DNA from: an uncultured Campylobacterales bacterium
Lineage (GTDB): Bacteria > Campylobacterota > Campylobacteria > Campylobacterales > Arcobacteraceae
DNA: 64,000 nucleotides
NCBI GenBank assembly: GCA_947494995.1
Contig: CANLWY010000004.1
Span: 1 to 64,000 of the forward strand
Direction: 5' to 3'
Shown: piece after piece, positions 36,930 through 45,690 of the stretch
Layout of the letters: each line of letters opens with the position of its first letter
How positions within the stretch are numbered: position 1 is the first letter of the stretch
The notes under the pieces: model-generated
The model's input: only the letters and a program-made list of their open reading frames with translations
What the model was told of the DNA's origin: nothing
Databases searched by the model: none
Made by a program: the position numbers and the translations under genes

Positions 36930-36954
36930 ACTGATTTTATAAAAAAGAAATATA

Positions 36955-37044
36955 ATGAAGATAGCAAGTATAGTAGTACAAACAAGACTAGAATATTTAA
37001 AAAAACAAATCATTTTAAGATTTGTTTTTAATACCACCAATTAG
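36955..37044 (+). pseudogene. napD: probable 5' remnant of napD
   Basis: A 29-codon frame starts MKIASIVVQTRLEYLKKQ. This matches the N terminus of NapD-type NapA chaperones, where a short start is followed by a S-I-V-V-Q strand (E. coli has CSLVVQA). After about 18 codons the reading frame enters a perfect 11-bp terminator hairpin and stops. No sequence resembling the rest of NapD (normally about 80-110 residues) is found downstream in any frame. Position after napAB fits, since napD ends the nap operon in this phylum. It could also be a small intact protein by chance. Confidence 0.55.
37001..37029. terminator. intrinsic terminator inside the napD remnant
   Basis: AAAAACAAATC (37001-37011) pairs perfectly with GATTTGTTTTT (37019-37029) around ATTTTAA. 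The A run on one side and T run on the other allow stopping in both directions. It seals the nap locus from the regulator gene. Confidence 0.75.
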
Positions 37045-37062
37045 ACACCAAAAAAAAATATA

Positions 37063-37102
37063 CTTATTTTGTGACAAATAAGTGACACTATAAACAAAGT
37101 GA
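37063..37102 (+). promoter_or_regulatory. repeats upstream of the response regulator gene
   Basis: GTGAC occurs at 37071 and again 11 bp later at 37082, and GTGA at 37099. OmpR/PhoB-family regulators usually bind direct repeats about 11 bp apart. A perfect inverted repeat CTTATTT-N6-AAATAAG (37063-37082) overlaps the first pair. These could be autoregulatory sites. Confidence 0.35.
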
Positions 37103-37140
37103 ATATTTAATAAATAATTGATGATAAAATGGAGAAAAAA

Positions 37141-37821
37141 ATGTTAAGAAGTTTAAATATATTATATGCTAAGAATGAAGACATTAGTCATAGAAATATG
37201 ATTGAGGCTTTGGAATTTATGTCAATGAATGTAAGAATAGTAACTGATGGAGAAAAAGCATATGAAGAATATCAACGAAGTAAACCAGATATTATAATTT
37301 CTGATGTTGAAATCCCAATATTAAATGGGCTTGAATTGGTAGAGAAAATTCGACAAGAAGATGCTGATATTCAAGTTATTATATTAACAAAATGTACAGA
37401 GGTAGAATGTCTTCTAAAAGCAGTTGAATTAAATATTGCTAAATATTTATTAAAGCATAGTGCTTCTTTTAATGATTTAAAAAATGCATTAATGATTTGT
37501 ATAGAGAATATAACTAAGAAAAAGTCTAAACTATTAAAACATTTTAATAAGAAAGATTACTATGAACTTAATAGTCAAGTTTTATATGTAAATGAAAAAA
37601 TAGTAAGACTTGATTATCATGAAAGAGATTTCTTGGAACTATTATTAAAAAATGATTTAAGAATAGTGACATATAAAGAGATAGAAAATGAAGTTTGGAA
37701 GAATAATATGAGTAGTGCAGCACTTAGATCTTTAGTAAGAAATTTACGTAAAAAACTTCCATTAAATTCAATTGAAAATATCTCAAAAGTAGGGTATAGA
37801 GTTGTAACAGTAAATAACTAA
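37141..37821 (+). CDS. OmpR/PhoB-family response regulator, orphan
   Basis: The 226-residue protein has a receiver domain with acidic Glu13-Asp14, phospho-acceptor Asp55 in IISDVEIP, Thr83 and Lys105. A C-terminal winged helix includes LDYHERDFLELLLKN and SKVGYRVVT. The ATG at 37141 is chosen because GGAG at 37131-37134 is its ribosome site. No histidine kinase gene is next to it. It lies between nap and nrf, so control of nitrate or nitrite respiration is a reasonable but unproven guess. Confidence 0.85.
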   Translation: MLRSLNILYAKNEDISHRNMIEALEFMSMNVRIVTDGEKAYEEYQRSKPDIIISDVEIPILNGLELVEKIRQEDADIQVIILTKCTEVECLLKAVELNIAKYLLKHSASFNDLKNALMICIENITKKKSKLLKHFNKKDYYELNSQVLYVNEKIVRLDYHERDFLELLLKNDLRIVTYKEIENEVWKNNMSSAALRSLVRNLRKKLPLNSIENISKVGYRVVTVNN

Positions 37822-38282
37822 CTCTATATCAGAAAATTTATACACCAAACACCTAAAAAACTTAAAAAAAACTCCAATTTAAACTTTTTATTTTATTATT
37901 AAATCTAATCAATAATTGATAATATCCATAAATTTAAATTTATTAGTATTTCTTTTGCAAAAAGAATTTAAATATTATTAGATTTTAAAAAAAATTTTAA
38001 AATTATTTTATACTTATTTTATACTTTTTAGTGACTAGTTTTTTATTGATACATTTATAGCTTCTATTGGAAATAAATCTGTTAAATAAAGCTTTTATCA
38101 GCACTTTTTTATTAAATGATTTTTTAATTATTATAAGTAATTGGATTTAAAAAAAATGCTTTATACTTTTTTTGCACAAAATGCCATTTTTAGGGCATTG
38201 CCAGATGATGATTCTTTGATTTTCGTCAAGAAATACACATGAAAATAACCTTATACTTTCAGTGTAATTTAAAGGATTAAGT
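37822..38282. other. AT-rich intergenic region holding the nrfH promoter
   Basis: No gene is seen in these 461 bp. The first 330 bp are plain AT-rich sequence, with a TATACTTTTTAGTGAC stretch (near 38020-38036) that recalls the GTGAC sites before the regulator gene. The last 110 bp hold the nrfH promoter elements and an AATGCC/GGCATT hairpin. Confidence 0.5.
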
Positions 38283-38285
38283 ATG
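38174..38285 (+). promoter_or_regulatory. nrfH promoter with Crp/Fnr-type box at -41.5
   Basis: TTGATTTTCGTCAA (38216-38229) is a near-consensus FNR-type site. Its centre (38222.5) is 29.5 bp before a TATACT -10 box (38252-38257), giving position -41.5. GCACAAAAT (38174-38182) begins 42 bp before the box, exactly as at napA. Transcription should start near 38264, 19 nt before the nrfH ATG. Confidence 0.7.
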
Positions 38286-38819
38286 GAAAAAAACAAAATT
38301 GTTGTTTATGGATCAGTTTTAAGTTTTCTTATCGCTATTGGTCTTTTTGGTTACACTGTATATGCATCAAATATGTTGTCATATCTATCTAGTGATCCCA
38401 AAGCATGTATAAATTGCCACACAATGAACTCAGCTTATGCGACTTGGTCAAACAGTTCTCATAAGAATGTTGCAACTTGTGCAGATTGTCATTTACCTGT
38501 AGGTGATGTTGTAGCAAAATATAAATCAAAAGCCATCGATGGCTGGAATCACTCTGTAGCATTTACAATGAATACTTATGAAAATAATATTGACATAAGT
38601 GATGATGGTGCAAATAGAGTACAAGCAAATTGTATTAGATGTCATAGTGATTTAACTGAAACTATGGAATCTAATGCAAACAATTATCATAGCGGTAGTA
38701 CGAATAGCTTAAATGCAGATCGTAAGTGTTGGTCATGCCATAAGTATACACCTCATGGCAAAGTTAGAAGTTTAACATCTACTCCATATAGTATTGGTGT
38801 TAAAGAGAGAATAGAGTAA
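38283..38819 (+). CDS. nrfH: cytochrome c quinol dehydrogenase NrfH
   Basis: NrfH (178 residues) oxidises menaquinol and delivers electrons to NrfA. It has one N-terminal membrane helix (about 8-28) and four heme c sites: CINCH 42-46, CADCH 66-70, CIRCH 117-121 and CWSCH 149-153. A Met after the first motif (HTM) is the type of axial ligand known for NrfH. An AAAGGA site precedes the ATG, and nrfA follows after 19 bp. Confidence 0.95.
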   Translation: MEKNKIVVYGSVLSFLIAIGLFGYTVYASNMLSYLSSDPKACINCHTMNSAYATWSNSSHKNVATCADCHLPVGDVVAKYKSKAIDGWNHSVAFTMNTYENNIDISDDGANRVQANCIRCHSDLTETMESNANNYHSGSTNSLNADRKCWSCHKYTPHGKVRSLTSTPYSIGVKERIE

Positions 38820-38838
38820 GAGAGAAGGAAACAAAAAG

Positions 38839-40308
38839 ATGAAAAGATATAAGGCTTTACTTGCAGGTTCATTACTTGCAATAGGTTGTATGACAGCTTT
38901 AGTTGCATCTATAAATGAAAAAAAGGAGGAACAAGGATTAATTAATACTGTTCCAAAGATTGATAGATGGGAAACAAGAAACGAGGAATATAAAAAAGTC
39001 TATCCAAGACAATATGATTCTTGGAAGCAAACAAAAAATAGTGATGATATAGAAGATTTATTAAAAAAATATCCTGAACTTGTTGTACTTTATGCTGGTT
39101 ATGGTTTTGCAAAAGATTATAACTCTCCAAGGGGGCATTTTTATGCGGTTGAAGAGATTAGAAATACATTAAGAACAGGTGCTCCAAAAGATACAAAAAC
39201 TGGTCCAATGCCAAGTGCATGTTGGACTTGTAAATCTCCAGATGTGCCAAGAATTATGAATGAACAAGGTGATTTAGAATATTTTACTGGAAAATTCTCT
39301 AAGTATGGAACAGAAATTGTTAATCCTCTAGGTTGTGTTGACTGTCATAACCCAGAGACAATGGAGTTATCAGTAAATAGACAATATTTAGATAATGGTT
39401 TAAAGGCTGCTGGTGAAACTTCTTTAGCAGATGCTAAACATCAAGATATGAGATCTTTAGTTTGTGCACAATGTCATGTTGAGTATTATTTTGATAAACA
39501 AGAAAATCCAAAAGGTGGAAAAGCTGCAGTTGTAACATTGCCTTGGTCAGAAGGAACATCTGTTGAAGATATGGAAAAATATTATGACAATATAGATTTT
39601 AAAGATTGGACGCATAAAGTTTCTAAAACTCCAATGTTAAAAGCACAACATCCAGGTTGGGAGATGTGGAAAACAGGTGCACATGGTAAGAATAATGTTT
39701 CTTGTGCAGATTGTCATATGCCTTATAAATCTGAAGGTGGAATTAAATACACAGACCATAATATTGGAAATCCTTTAGATAATATGGAATATTCTTGTAT
39801 GAATTGTCACAGAACTTCTGAAGAGTCTTTACTTTCTAATATCAATGAAAAAAAGAAAAGAAAAGATGAATTACATAAGAAAAATATGAAGCAAATCGCT
39901 GCTGCACACTTAGAAGCTGGTAAAGCTTGGGAAGTTGGTGCAACAAAAGAAGAAATGGCTCCAATTTTAAAAGATATAAGGCATGCTCAATGGAGATGGG
40001 ATTATGCAGTTGCTTCTCATGCGGCATTTTTTCATGCACCAGAAGAGACTTTGAGAATTCTTGGGTCTGCTTTAGAAAAAGCTGGTAATGCTAGAATTAA
40101 ATTAGCAAAAATACTTGCTAAGTATGAAGTGTCTGATTATAAAGCACCAAAAATTTATTCAAAAGAACAAGCTCAAGAGATAACGGGATTACCTTTTGAT
40201 AAATTAATAGAAGATAAGAAAAGATTTAAAGGTACTTTACTAATGGAATGGAAAAAACACGATCCTGAATATATGAAAACTATAGAGGATAAAACTTCAT
40301 ATGACTAG
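38839..40308 (+). CDS. nrfA: pentaheme nitrite reductase NrfA
   Basis: NrfA (489 residues, signal peptide about 1-24) reduces nitrite to ammonium with six electrons. The catalytic heme has the special CWTCK motif at 128-132. Four CxxCH hemes follow: CVDCH (166-170), CAQCH (209-213), CADCH and CMNCH. The C-terminal helices include HAQWRWDYAVASHAAFFHAP. With NapAB upstream it completes nitrate ammonification in the periplasm. Confidence 0.97.
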   Translation: MKRYKALLAGSLLAIGCMTALVASINEKKEEQGLINTVPKIDRWETRNEEYKKVYPRQYDSWKQTKNSDDIEDLLKKYPELVVLYAGYGFAKDYNSPRGHFYAVEEIRNTLRTGAPKDTKTGPMPSACWTCKSPDVPRIMNEQGDLEYFTGKFSKYGTEIVNPLGCVDCHNPETMELSVNRQYLDNGLKAAGETSLADAKHQDMRSLVCAQCHVEYYFDKQENPKGGKAAVVTLPWSEGTSVEDMEKYYDNIDFKDWTHKVSKTPMLKAQHPGWEMWKTGAHGKNNVSCADCHMPYKSEGGIKYTDHNIGNPLDNMEYSCMNCHRTSEESLLSNINEKKKRKDELHKKNMKQIAAAHLEAGKAWEVGATKEEMAPILKDIRHAQWRWDYAVASHAAFFHAPEETLRILGSALEKAGNARIKLAKILAKYEVSDYKAPKIYSKEQAQEITGLPFDKLIEDKKRFKGTLLMEWKKHDPEYMKTIEDKTSYD

Positions 40309-40325
40309 GAATTAGTTTTAAGACT

Positions 40326-40354
40326 AAGAAGGAGAGATAATCCTCTTCTTCTTT
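40326..40354 (+). terminator. terminator-like hairpin after nrfA
   Basis: AAGAAGGAG (40326-40334) pairs with CTCTTCTT (40343-40350), with a small internal mismatch, followed by CTTT. It resembles the purine-rich hairpin after napB. Confidence 0.45.
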
Positions 40355-40377
40355 AGGATTTAAATACTAGAATTTAC

Positions 40378-40421
40378 AAACAGCACCCTTCTAACTTACT
40401 TCTTTACTTTCGGTGCTGTTT
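40378..40421. repeat. 9-26-9 hairpin repeat, copy 3
   Basis: AAACAGCAC (40378-40386) pairs with GTGCTGTTT (40413-40421) around a 26-nt loop. Flanks (AATTTACAAA before, TTTGCTAATT after) match copy 1 after napB. The stem differs at two base pairs, both compensated, while the loop sequence is different. Confidence 0.7.
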
Positions 40422-40545
40422 GCTAATTCTATTTACCTTAATTAAATAATTTAAAGCATTATCTAAAAATATTCTAAATCTTTATTACTGTGACTTTTTA
40501 ATTAGTTTTGTATGATATAATAATTTATGTAATTTAAGGATACTT

Positions 40546-43026
40546 ATGCAAAAAATAATTAAAGTTATTTTAATGTTAATACTTATACAGTCTGTATATG
40601 CACAAAAAATTGATTTAACAAAAGAAGAGCTTATATTTTTATCTAATCATAAAGAAATTGTATTAGGTAGTGATAAAGGTTGGAAACCTTATGTTATAGA
40701 AAATGAAGAGGGAATTAAAGGATATGATAAAGATGTCCTTACAATGATAAATAATCTTACAGGTGCAAATTTCACTTTAAAACTAGGGAGCTGGAAAGAG
40801 TTACAAAAAGATGCGGAGCATAAAAGAATTGATGGACTTAGTACAGGTACAGCAAGTGAAAAAAGAAAACACTATCTCAATTTTTCAAAGCCATATATTT
40901 CAATGCATAAGATGGTAATCACTAAAAAAGATGATAAACGAATTAAGAAACTTTCTGACCTTGATAATAAGGTCATTGTTATTCACGAAAGTAATCTAGT
41001 TGATGAGAAATTAGCATCAAGATTTAAGAAATCAAAGATATTAAAAGTTGATAGTGTAGAGAAGTTACTTCATAGCGTAGCAACAGGAGAAGCAGATGTT
41101 ATGTTTGGAAATGGAGCGACTCTTTATTTAGCAAATCAATTGGGATTGTCAAACTTAAACCTTACCATACCATTATATGAAAAAATGGATCTTGTATTTG
41201 GAGTAAGGAAAGACTGGCCGGAGGCTATATCTATTATTAATAAGGCACTTAATCATATAGGAGAACAAAAGCTTTTAGAGTTAAAAAGAGAGTGGTTTTT
41301 ATTTGATGTGAAAAAAGGTGAATTAGGCTTAACAAAAATAGAAAAAGAGTATTTAAGAAAGAAAGAAGTTATAAGACTTTGTGCTGATCCTAGTTTTCCT
41401 CCTTATGAAAGTATTAATAAAAATGGCAAGTTTGAAGGAATAGGCGCAGATATTATAAAAATTATTTCAAAAAACATTAATAAAAAAATAGAATTAGTTG
41501 ATACTAAAAACTGGACTGAGTCCATAAATAGTATTAAAAACAAAAAATGTGATCTTCTTTCAATCGCAGTAAAGACTAAAAAACGTCAAGAGTATTTGAA
41601 TTTTACAAAGCCCTATATCCATGACGCTGTTGTAGTGGCTACTAAAAATGAACAACTTTTTGTTAATGATAGCTCAGATTTATCAAATCGTAAAATTGGA
41701 ATATCAGAAGGCTATGCTTTGGGTGAACTTTTAAAAAAAGAAAATCCAGATGTACAAATAGTTACTGTTAAAAATGTAAATGATGGTTTGAAGCAAGTTC
41801 AAGATTCAAAACTATTTGCTTATGTTGATGCTTTATCAGCAATTGCTTATGCAATCCAAAAAGGTGGAATACTGGATTTAAAAATAGCAGGTAAACTTGA
41901 GTTTGATGCAAAGTTTAATATTGCTACAAGAAAAGATGAACCAGCTTTAAATTCAATTATTCAAAAAGCATTAAATAATATAGAAGAAGAACAAATTAGA
42001 ACAATAGTTGGTAAATGGATAGCAATTAAAGTTGAGAGATCCTTTGACTACAAAAGATTCATTTATATAGTAGTTATTTTTGTAATTATTTTGATTTTAA
42101 TAATACATAGAAATAGAACTATTAAAAGGATGAATAATCAATTAGAAATATCAAATAAAAAAGTAATAAAAGAACAACAGATGATAAATAGATATGTTCC
42201 AATTATTTCTACAGATTTAAATGGTGTAATAACTCATATAAATAATGCATATACAAATGTTACAGGCTACAAGGAGGAAGATTTATTAAATAAAACTCAT
42301 AAGGTTATGCATCATCCAGATATGAAAAAAGAGTTTTTTAATAATCTATGGAAAACAATTCGTCAAGATAATGTATGGCAAGGAGAGATCAAAAATTATA
42401 CTAAAGATGGAGATTCAAAATATTTTAACACATATATAGAACCTTTATTTGATGAAAATAATATAAAGGTTGGATATCGTTCCATACTAGAGGATATTAC
42501 TGATAAAAAGAGAATAGAAGAGATATCAATTACAGATTCACTTACAGGTCTTTATAACAGACGTTATTTTGATGAACTATTTCCAAAAATTATAAATAGT
42601 GCAAAAAGAGAGGAGAAACAACTTGCTTTTATTATAATGGATATTGATCATTTTAAGGAGTATAACGATACTTATGGACATAAAATGGGAGATATTACAC
42701 TTTCAAAAGTTGCAAATACTATTAAAGAGTCATTGCATAGAGCAGATGATTACTCTTTTAGACTTGGAGGTGAAGAGTTTGGAGTTGTATTTAAAACAGA
42801 TACAGAAGAGAAGGCTTTAATGTTTGCAGAAAGTATTAGATCTGATATTGAGAGTTTAAAAATTACACATATAAATAGTAGTTCTAGTAATTATGTAACT
42901 ATATCTATGGGATTAGTATGTAAAAACTCAGCAAAGATAGATAATATTGATAAAATCTATGAAGAGGCAGACATTCTTTTATATAAAGCAAAAAGAGAAG
43001 GAAGAAATAGAGTTATTACAAAATAG
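40546..43026 (+). CDS. sensor diguanylate cyclase with tandem solute-binding domains, PAS and GGDEF
   Basis: The 826-residue protein has a signal peptide (about 1-19) and two family-3 solute-binding domains (about 25-255 and 265-495; the second starts VIRLCADPSFPPYE). A membrane helix (about 503-523), a PAS domain (about 545-645, with GYKEEDLL and HHPDM) and a GGDEF domain follow. The active-site motif GGEEF is intact at 741-745, with an RxxD inhibitory site (RADD) exactly five residues before it. It should sense a small periplasmic ligand and make c-di-GMP. It follows the nrf genes; the ligand is unknown. Confidence 0.9.
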   Translation: MQKIIKVILMLILIQSVYAQKIDLTKEELIFLSNHKEIVLGSDKGWKPYVIENEEGIKGYDKDVLTMINNLTGANFTLKLGSWKELQKDAEHKRIDGLSTGTASEKRKHYLNFSKPYISMHKMVITKKDDKRIKKLSDLDNKVIVIHESNLVDEKLASRFKKSKILKVDSVEKLLHSVATGEADVMFGNGATLYLANQLGLSNLNLTIPLYEKMDLVFGVRKDWPEAISIINKALNHIGEQKLLELKREWFLFDVKKGELGLTKIEKEYLRKKEVIRLCADPSFPPYESINKNGKFEGIGADIIKIISKNINKKIELVDTKNWTESINSIKNKKCDLLSIAVKTKKRQEYLNFTKPYIHDAVVVATKNEQLFVNDSSDLSNRKIGISEGYALGELLKKENPDVQIVTVKNVNDGLKQVQDSKLFAYVDALSAIAYAIQKGGILDLKIAGKLEFDAKFNIATRKDEPALNSIIQKALNNIEEEQIRTIVGKWIAIKVERSFDYKRFIYIVVIFVIILILIIHRNRTIKRMNNQLEISNKKVIKEQQMINRYVPIISTDLNGVITHINNAYTNVTGYKEEDLLNKTHKVMHHPDMKKEFFNNLWKTIRQDNVWQGEIKNYTKDGDSKYFNTYIEPLFDENNIKVGYRSILEDITDKKRIEEISITDSLTGLYNRRYFDELFPKIINSAKREEKQLAFIIMDIDHFKEYNDTYGHKMGDITLSKVANTIKESLHRADDYSFRLGGEEFGVVFKTDTEEKALMFAESIRSDIESLKITHINSSSSNYVTISMGLVCKNSAKIDNIDKIYEEADILLYKAKREGRNRVITK

Positions 43027-43174
43027 TAGTTTTTATGTTTAAATCAAGTTAATTTACTTTTTATAATTATAGGAGTATACTAAAAAATTAAAATTAGGCT
43101 TAAGGTTTAAGCTGAACATAAGACTTAAAAAACTTATGCTTCGTGATTTAAAAAATAAATTACAGGAGAGAGTT

Positions 43175-43987
43175 TTGAAAAAACTACTACTTACCCTAAC
43201 ATTACTTGCAGGTTCTGCATTTTCTTCAGACATAGGTGCTTTCAAAGGTTTAAACGGTTCTTTAAATATAGCGGGTGGAACAGCTCACATTAAATGTGAA
43301 AAAGAAGCCATCAAAAATATTATGAGAGCATATCCTGAGATTTCAATTACAATAGCAGGAGGAGGTTCTGGTCTTGGTATAAAACAAGTAAGTTCAAAGA
43401 TGATTGATCTTGCAAATTCAGGAAGAACGCCAACACAAGCAGAAATAAAAAAAGGTGACTTAAAGCTATTTAGGTTTGCAATAGATGGTATTGGTATTGT
43501 TGTAAATAAAAACAATCCTTTATCAAATATCTCAACGCAACAGTTACAAGATGTTTTCTCTGGTAAAATTACAAACTTTAAAGAGTTAGGTTTTGAAGAT
43601 TCACCAATAAATCTTTATACAAGAGATGAGTCAAGTGCTACAAGAAAAGTATTCTGGAAAAAAGCACTTAAAAAGTCAAAGATAGTTCCAAGTGCTAAGG
43701 TTATATCATCAAATGCAGCAATGAAAACAATTATTGCAAAAGATAAAAATGCAATTGGAATAATCTCATTAGGTTTAGTTGATGATAATATTAAATTGTT
43801 GAACTTAAACGGTGTAACACCAAGCGTTAAAACAATTAATGAAAAATCATATGAAGTAGCTCGAGGTTTATATCTTTTAAGCAGTGGAACACCAAAACCA
43901 CTAGCCAAAGCTTTTATAAATTACATGAGAAGTGATACTGGAGCTAAAATTGTTAAAAAATATGGATTTATTGCGGTAAATGAATAA
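43175..43987 (+). CDS. pstS: PstS-family oxyanion-binding protein
   Basis: The 270-residue periplasmic protein starts at a TTG, supported by an AGGAGAG site 6 bp upstream and a clean signal peptide (KKLLLTLTLLAGSAFS); a longer ATG frame would lack both. Family motifs include IAGGGSGLGIKQV, DLANSGRTP and YTRDESSATRKVFW. Phosphate is the likely ligand. The N-terminal anion loop reads GGTAH where phosphate binders usually have GSTT, so another oxyanion is possible. It overlaps pstC by 8 bp. Confidence 0.75.
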   Translation: MKKLLLTLTLLAGSAFSSDIGAFKGLNGSLNIAGGTAHIKCEKEAIKNIMRAYPEISITIAGGGSGLGIKQVSSKMIDLANSGRTPTQAEIKKGDLKLFRFAIDGIGIVVNKNNPLSNISTQQLQDVFSGKITNFKELGFEDSPINLYTRDESSATRKVFWKKALKKSKIVPSAKVISSNAAMKTIIAKDKNAIGIISLGLVDDNIKLLNLNGVTPSVKTINEKSYEVARGLYLLSSGTPKPLAKAFINYMRSDTGAKIVKKYGFIAVNE

Positions 43988-44825
43988 TATTTTTTCAAGA
44001 ATACTACTTATAATAACATCAATAAGTAGTATTCTTGTCTTTTGCATTTTTTTATTATTAGCTTATTTGTGTTTTGATCTTTTTGATTCAAATCAGATAA
44101 GTAGTTTTTTAGGTACAGTTTGGAGTGTAGAAGAAGAAAAATATGGAATTCTTTTACCTTTTATAGGTACTTTAATAATAAGTATTTTAAGCTTAATAAT
44201 TGCATTTATCTTCTCTTTTTCTATCTGTTCATACATTTTTCTAAATAAATACAAAGCAATAAATTTTTTTTTAGAAAAGAGTATGCTTTTAATGGCTTCA
44301 GTTCCAACCGTAATCTATGCTTTTGCAGCATTGTTTACTTTTGTTCCTTTTATAAGTATATATATAAATGAAAGTTCAACATTATCAATACTAGTAGCTT
44401 CACTTACATTAAGTCTACTTTTAATTCCTACAATGGGCTTATTATTTCTAGACTCTTTCAAAACACTGAGCAAAAAATATGAAAGCACATGCTTTCATTT
44501 AGGTTTAAGTAAAGAAGAGTTTTTTTATCAATTTATTTTAAAAAATGCTATACCTCATATGCTTAGTGCAGTAATTTTAGCAATGGCAAGGGCTGTAGGA
44601 GATACGATGATTATATTAATGTTAGCAGGAAACTCTTTATCAATGCCAGGTTCAATATTTGATTCTGCAAGAAGTTTAACTTCACATATAGCACTTATAT
44701 TTGCAAATGATTATGGTTCATTGTCTTTTAAAGCGATTTTTCTTTGTGCTTTTTTACTTTTATGTTCAAATTTTATTTTAATTTTATCAATAAAATATCT
44801 TCAAAGAAGACATTATGAAGTCTAA
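43980..44825 (+). CDS. pstC: PstC-like ABC permease
   Basis: The 281-residue membrane protein has about six helices and the binding-protein-dependent permease EAA-type loop (STCFHLGLSKEEFFYQFILK). The typical Pst segment ARAVGDTMIILMLAGNS follows. It starts inside the end of the binding-protein gene and overlaps the next permease by 11 bp, so the four genes form one tightly coupled operon. Confidence 0.82.
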   Translation: MNNIFSRILLIITSISSILVFCIFLLLAYLCFDLFDSNQISSFLGTVWSVEEEKYGILLPFIGTLIISILSLIIAFIFSFSICSYIFLNKYKAINFFLEKSMLLMASVPTVIYAFAALFTFVPFISIYINESSTLSILVASLTLSLLLIPTMGLLFLDSFKTLSKKYESTCFHLGLSKEEFFYQFILKNAIPHMLSAVILAMARAVGDTMIILMLAGNSLSMPGSIFDSARSLTSHIALIFANDYGSLSFKAIFLCAFLLLCSNFILILSIKYLQRRHYEV

Positions 44826-45690
44826 ATACAAAATTTTTAAATTTTCTTTTGCTTTTATATCCTTTATAGCTATGTCTTTAGTATATATATTATTAGGATT
44901 TGTTTTATATAAAGGTTTTTCTTCTATATCTTTAGATTTAATTTTTTCGGATACCAATCCTCTTGATGCATTACTTTTAAAACAACGTGTTTTTGATGGA
45001 ATATTTCCTGCAATCGTTGGAACATTTATGTTAATTACACTTGCACTTAGTTTTTCTTTAGTTTTTGGTTTTAGTGCAGGTATTTATCTTAGTATTTATG
45101 CAAAAAAAACTACCAAAAAAGTTGTAAATTTATGTTTTGAACTTTTAGCATCAGTTCCATCTATTTTAATTGGTCTATTTTTTTTACTTCTAAGTATATA
45201 TTTACATGATAGGTTTCAAGCAAATTTTATGCCTTCTTTACTTTTATCAAGTTTAGCTTTAGGGGTACTTATAATGCCTTATTTAGTTCAAAATACTAGA
45301 CTTTCATTAGATAGTATTCCTAGAAATATTAGGCAAGTTGGAATAAATTTAGGACTCACTCCCACTCAAAATCTTTTTAAAGTCTTACTTCCTTATTGTT
45401 CAAAACAGCTTTTAAGTGGGGTATTTTTAAGTCTAGGACGTGCTTGTGAAGATACAGCAGTTATAATGTTAACAGGAGCTGTAGCAAGTGCTGGAATTGC
45501 ATCTTCTATTTTTGATAGATACGAAGCTCTTCCTTTTTATATATATTATCTTTCAACTAATTATGCTGATGAAAAAGAACTTTCTCAAGCTTTTGCAGCA
45601 TCTTTAATATTATTACTTGTTGCACTTATATTATTCTTATTAACTAAGATAATACAGAAAAAATTTAGGAGTTTTAATGGTTACAATTAA
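44815..45690 (+). CDS. pstA: PstA-like ABC permease
   Basis: The 291-residue partner permease shows six helices, the loop RQVGINLGLTPTQNLFKVLLP and the conserved GRACEDTAVIMLTGAVA. It pairs with PstC to form the channel and overlaps the ATPase gene by 14 bp. Confidence 0.82.
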   Translation: MKSKYKIFKFSFAFISFIAMSLVYILLGFVLYKGFSSISLDLIFSDTNPLDALLLKQRVFDGIFPAIVGTFMLITLALSFSLVFGFSAGIYLSIYAKKTTKKVVNLCFELLASVPSILIGLFFLLLSIYLHDRFQANFMPSLLLSSLALGVLIMPYLVQNTRLSLDSIPRNIRQVGINLGLTPTQNLFKVLLPYCSKQLLSGVFLSLGRACEDTAVIMLTGAVASAGIASSIFDRYEALPFYIYYLSTNYADEKELSQAFAASLILLLVALILFLLTKIIQKKFRSFNGYN

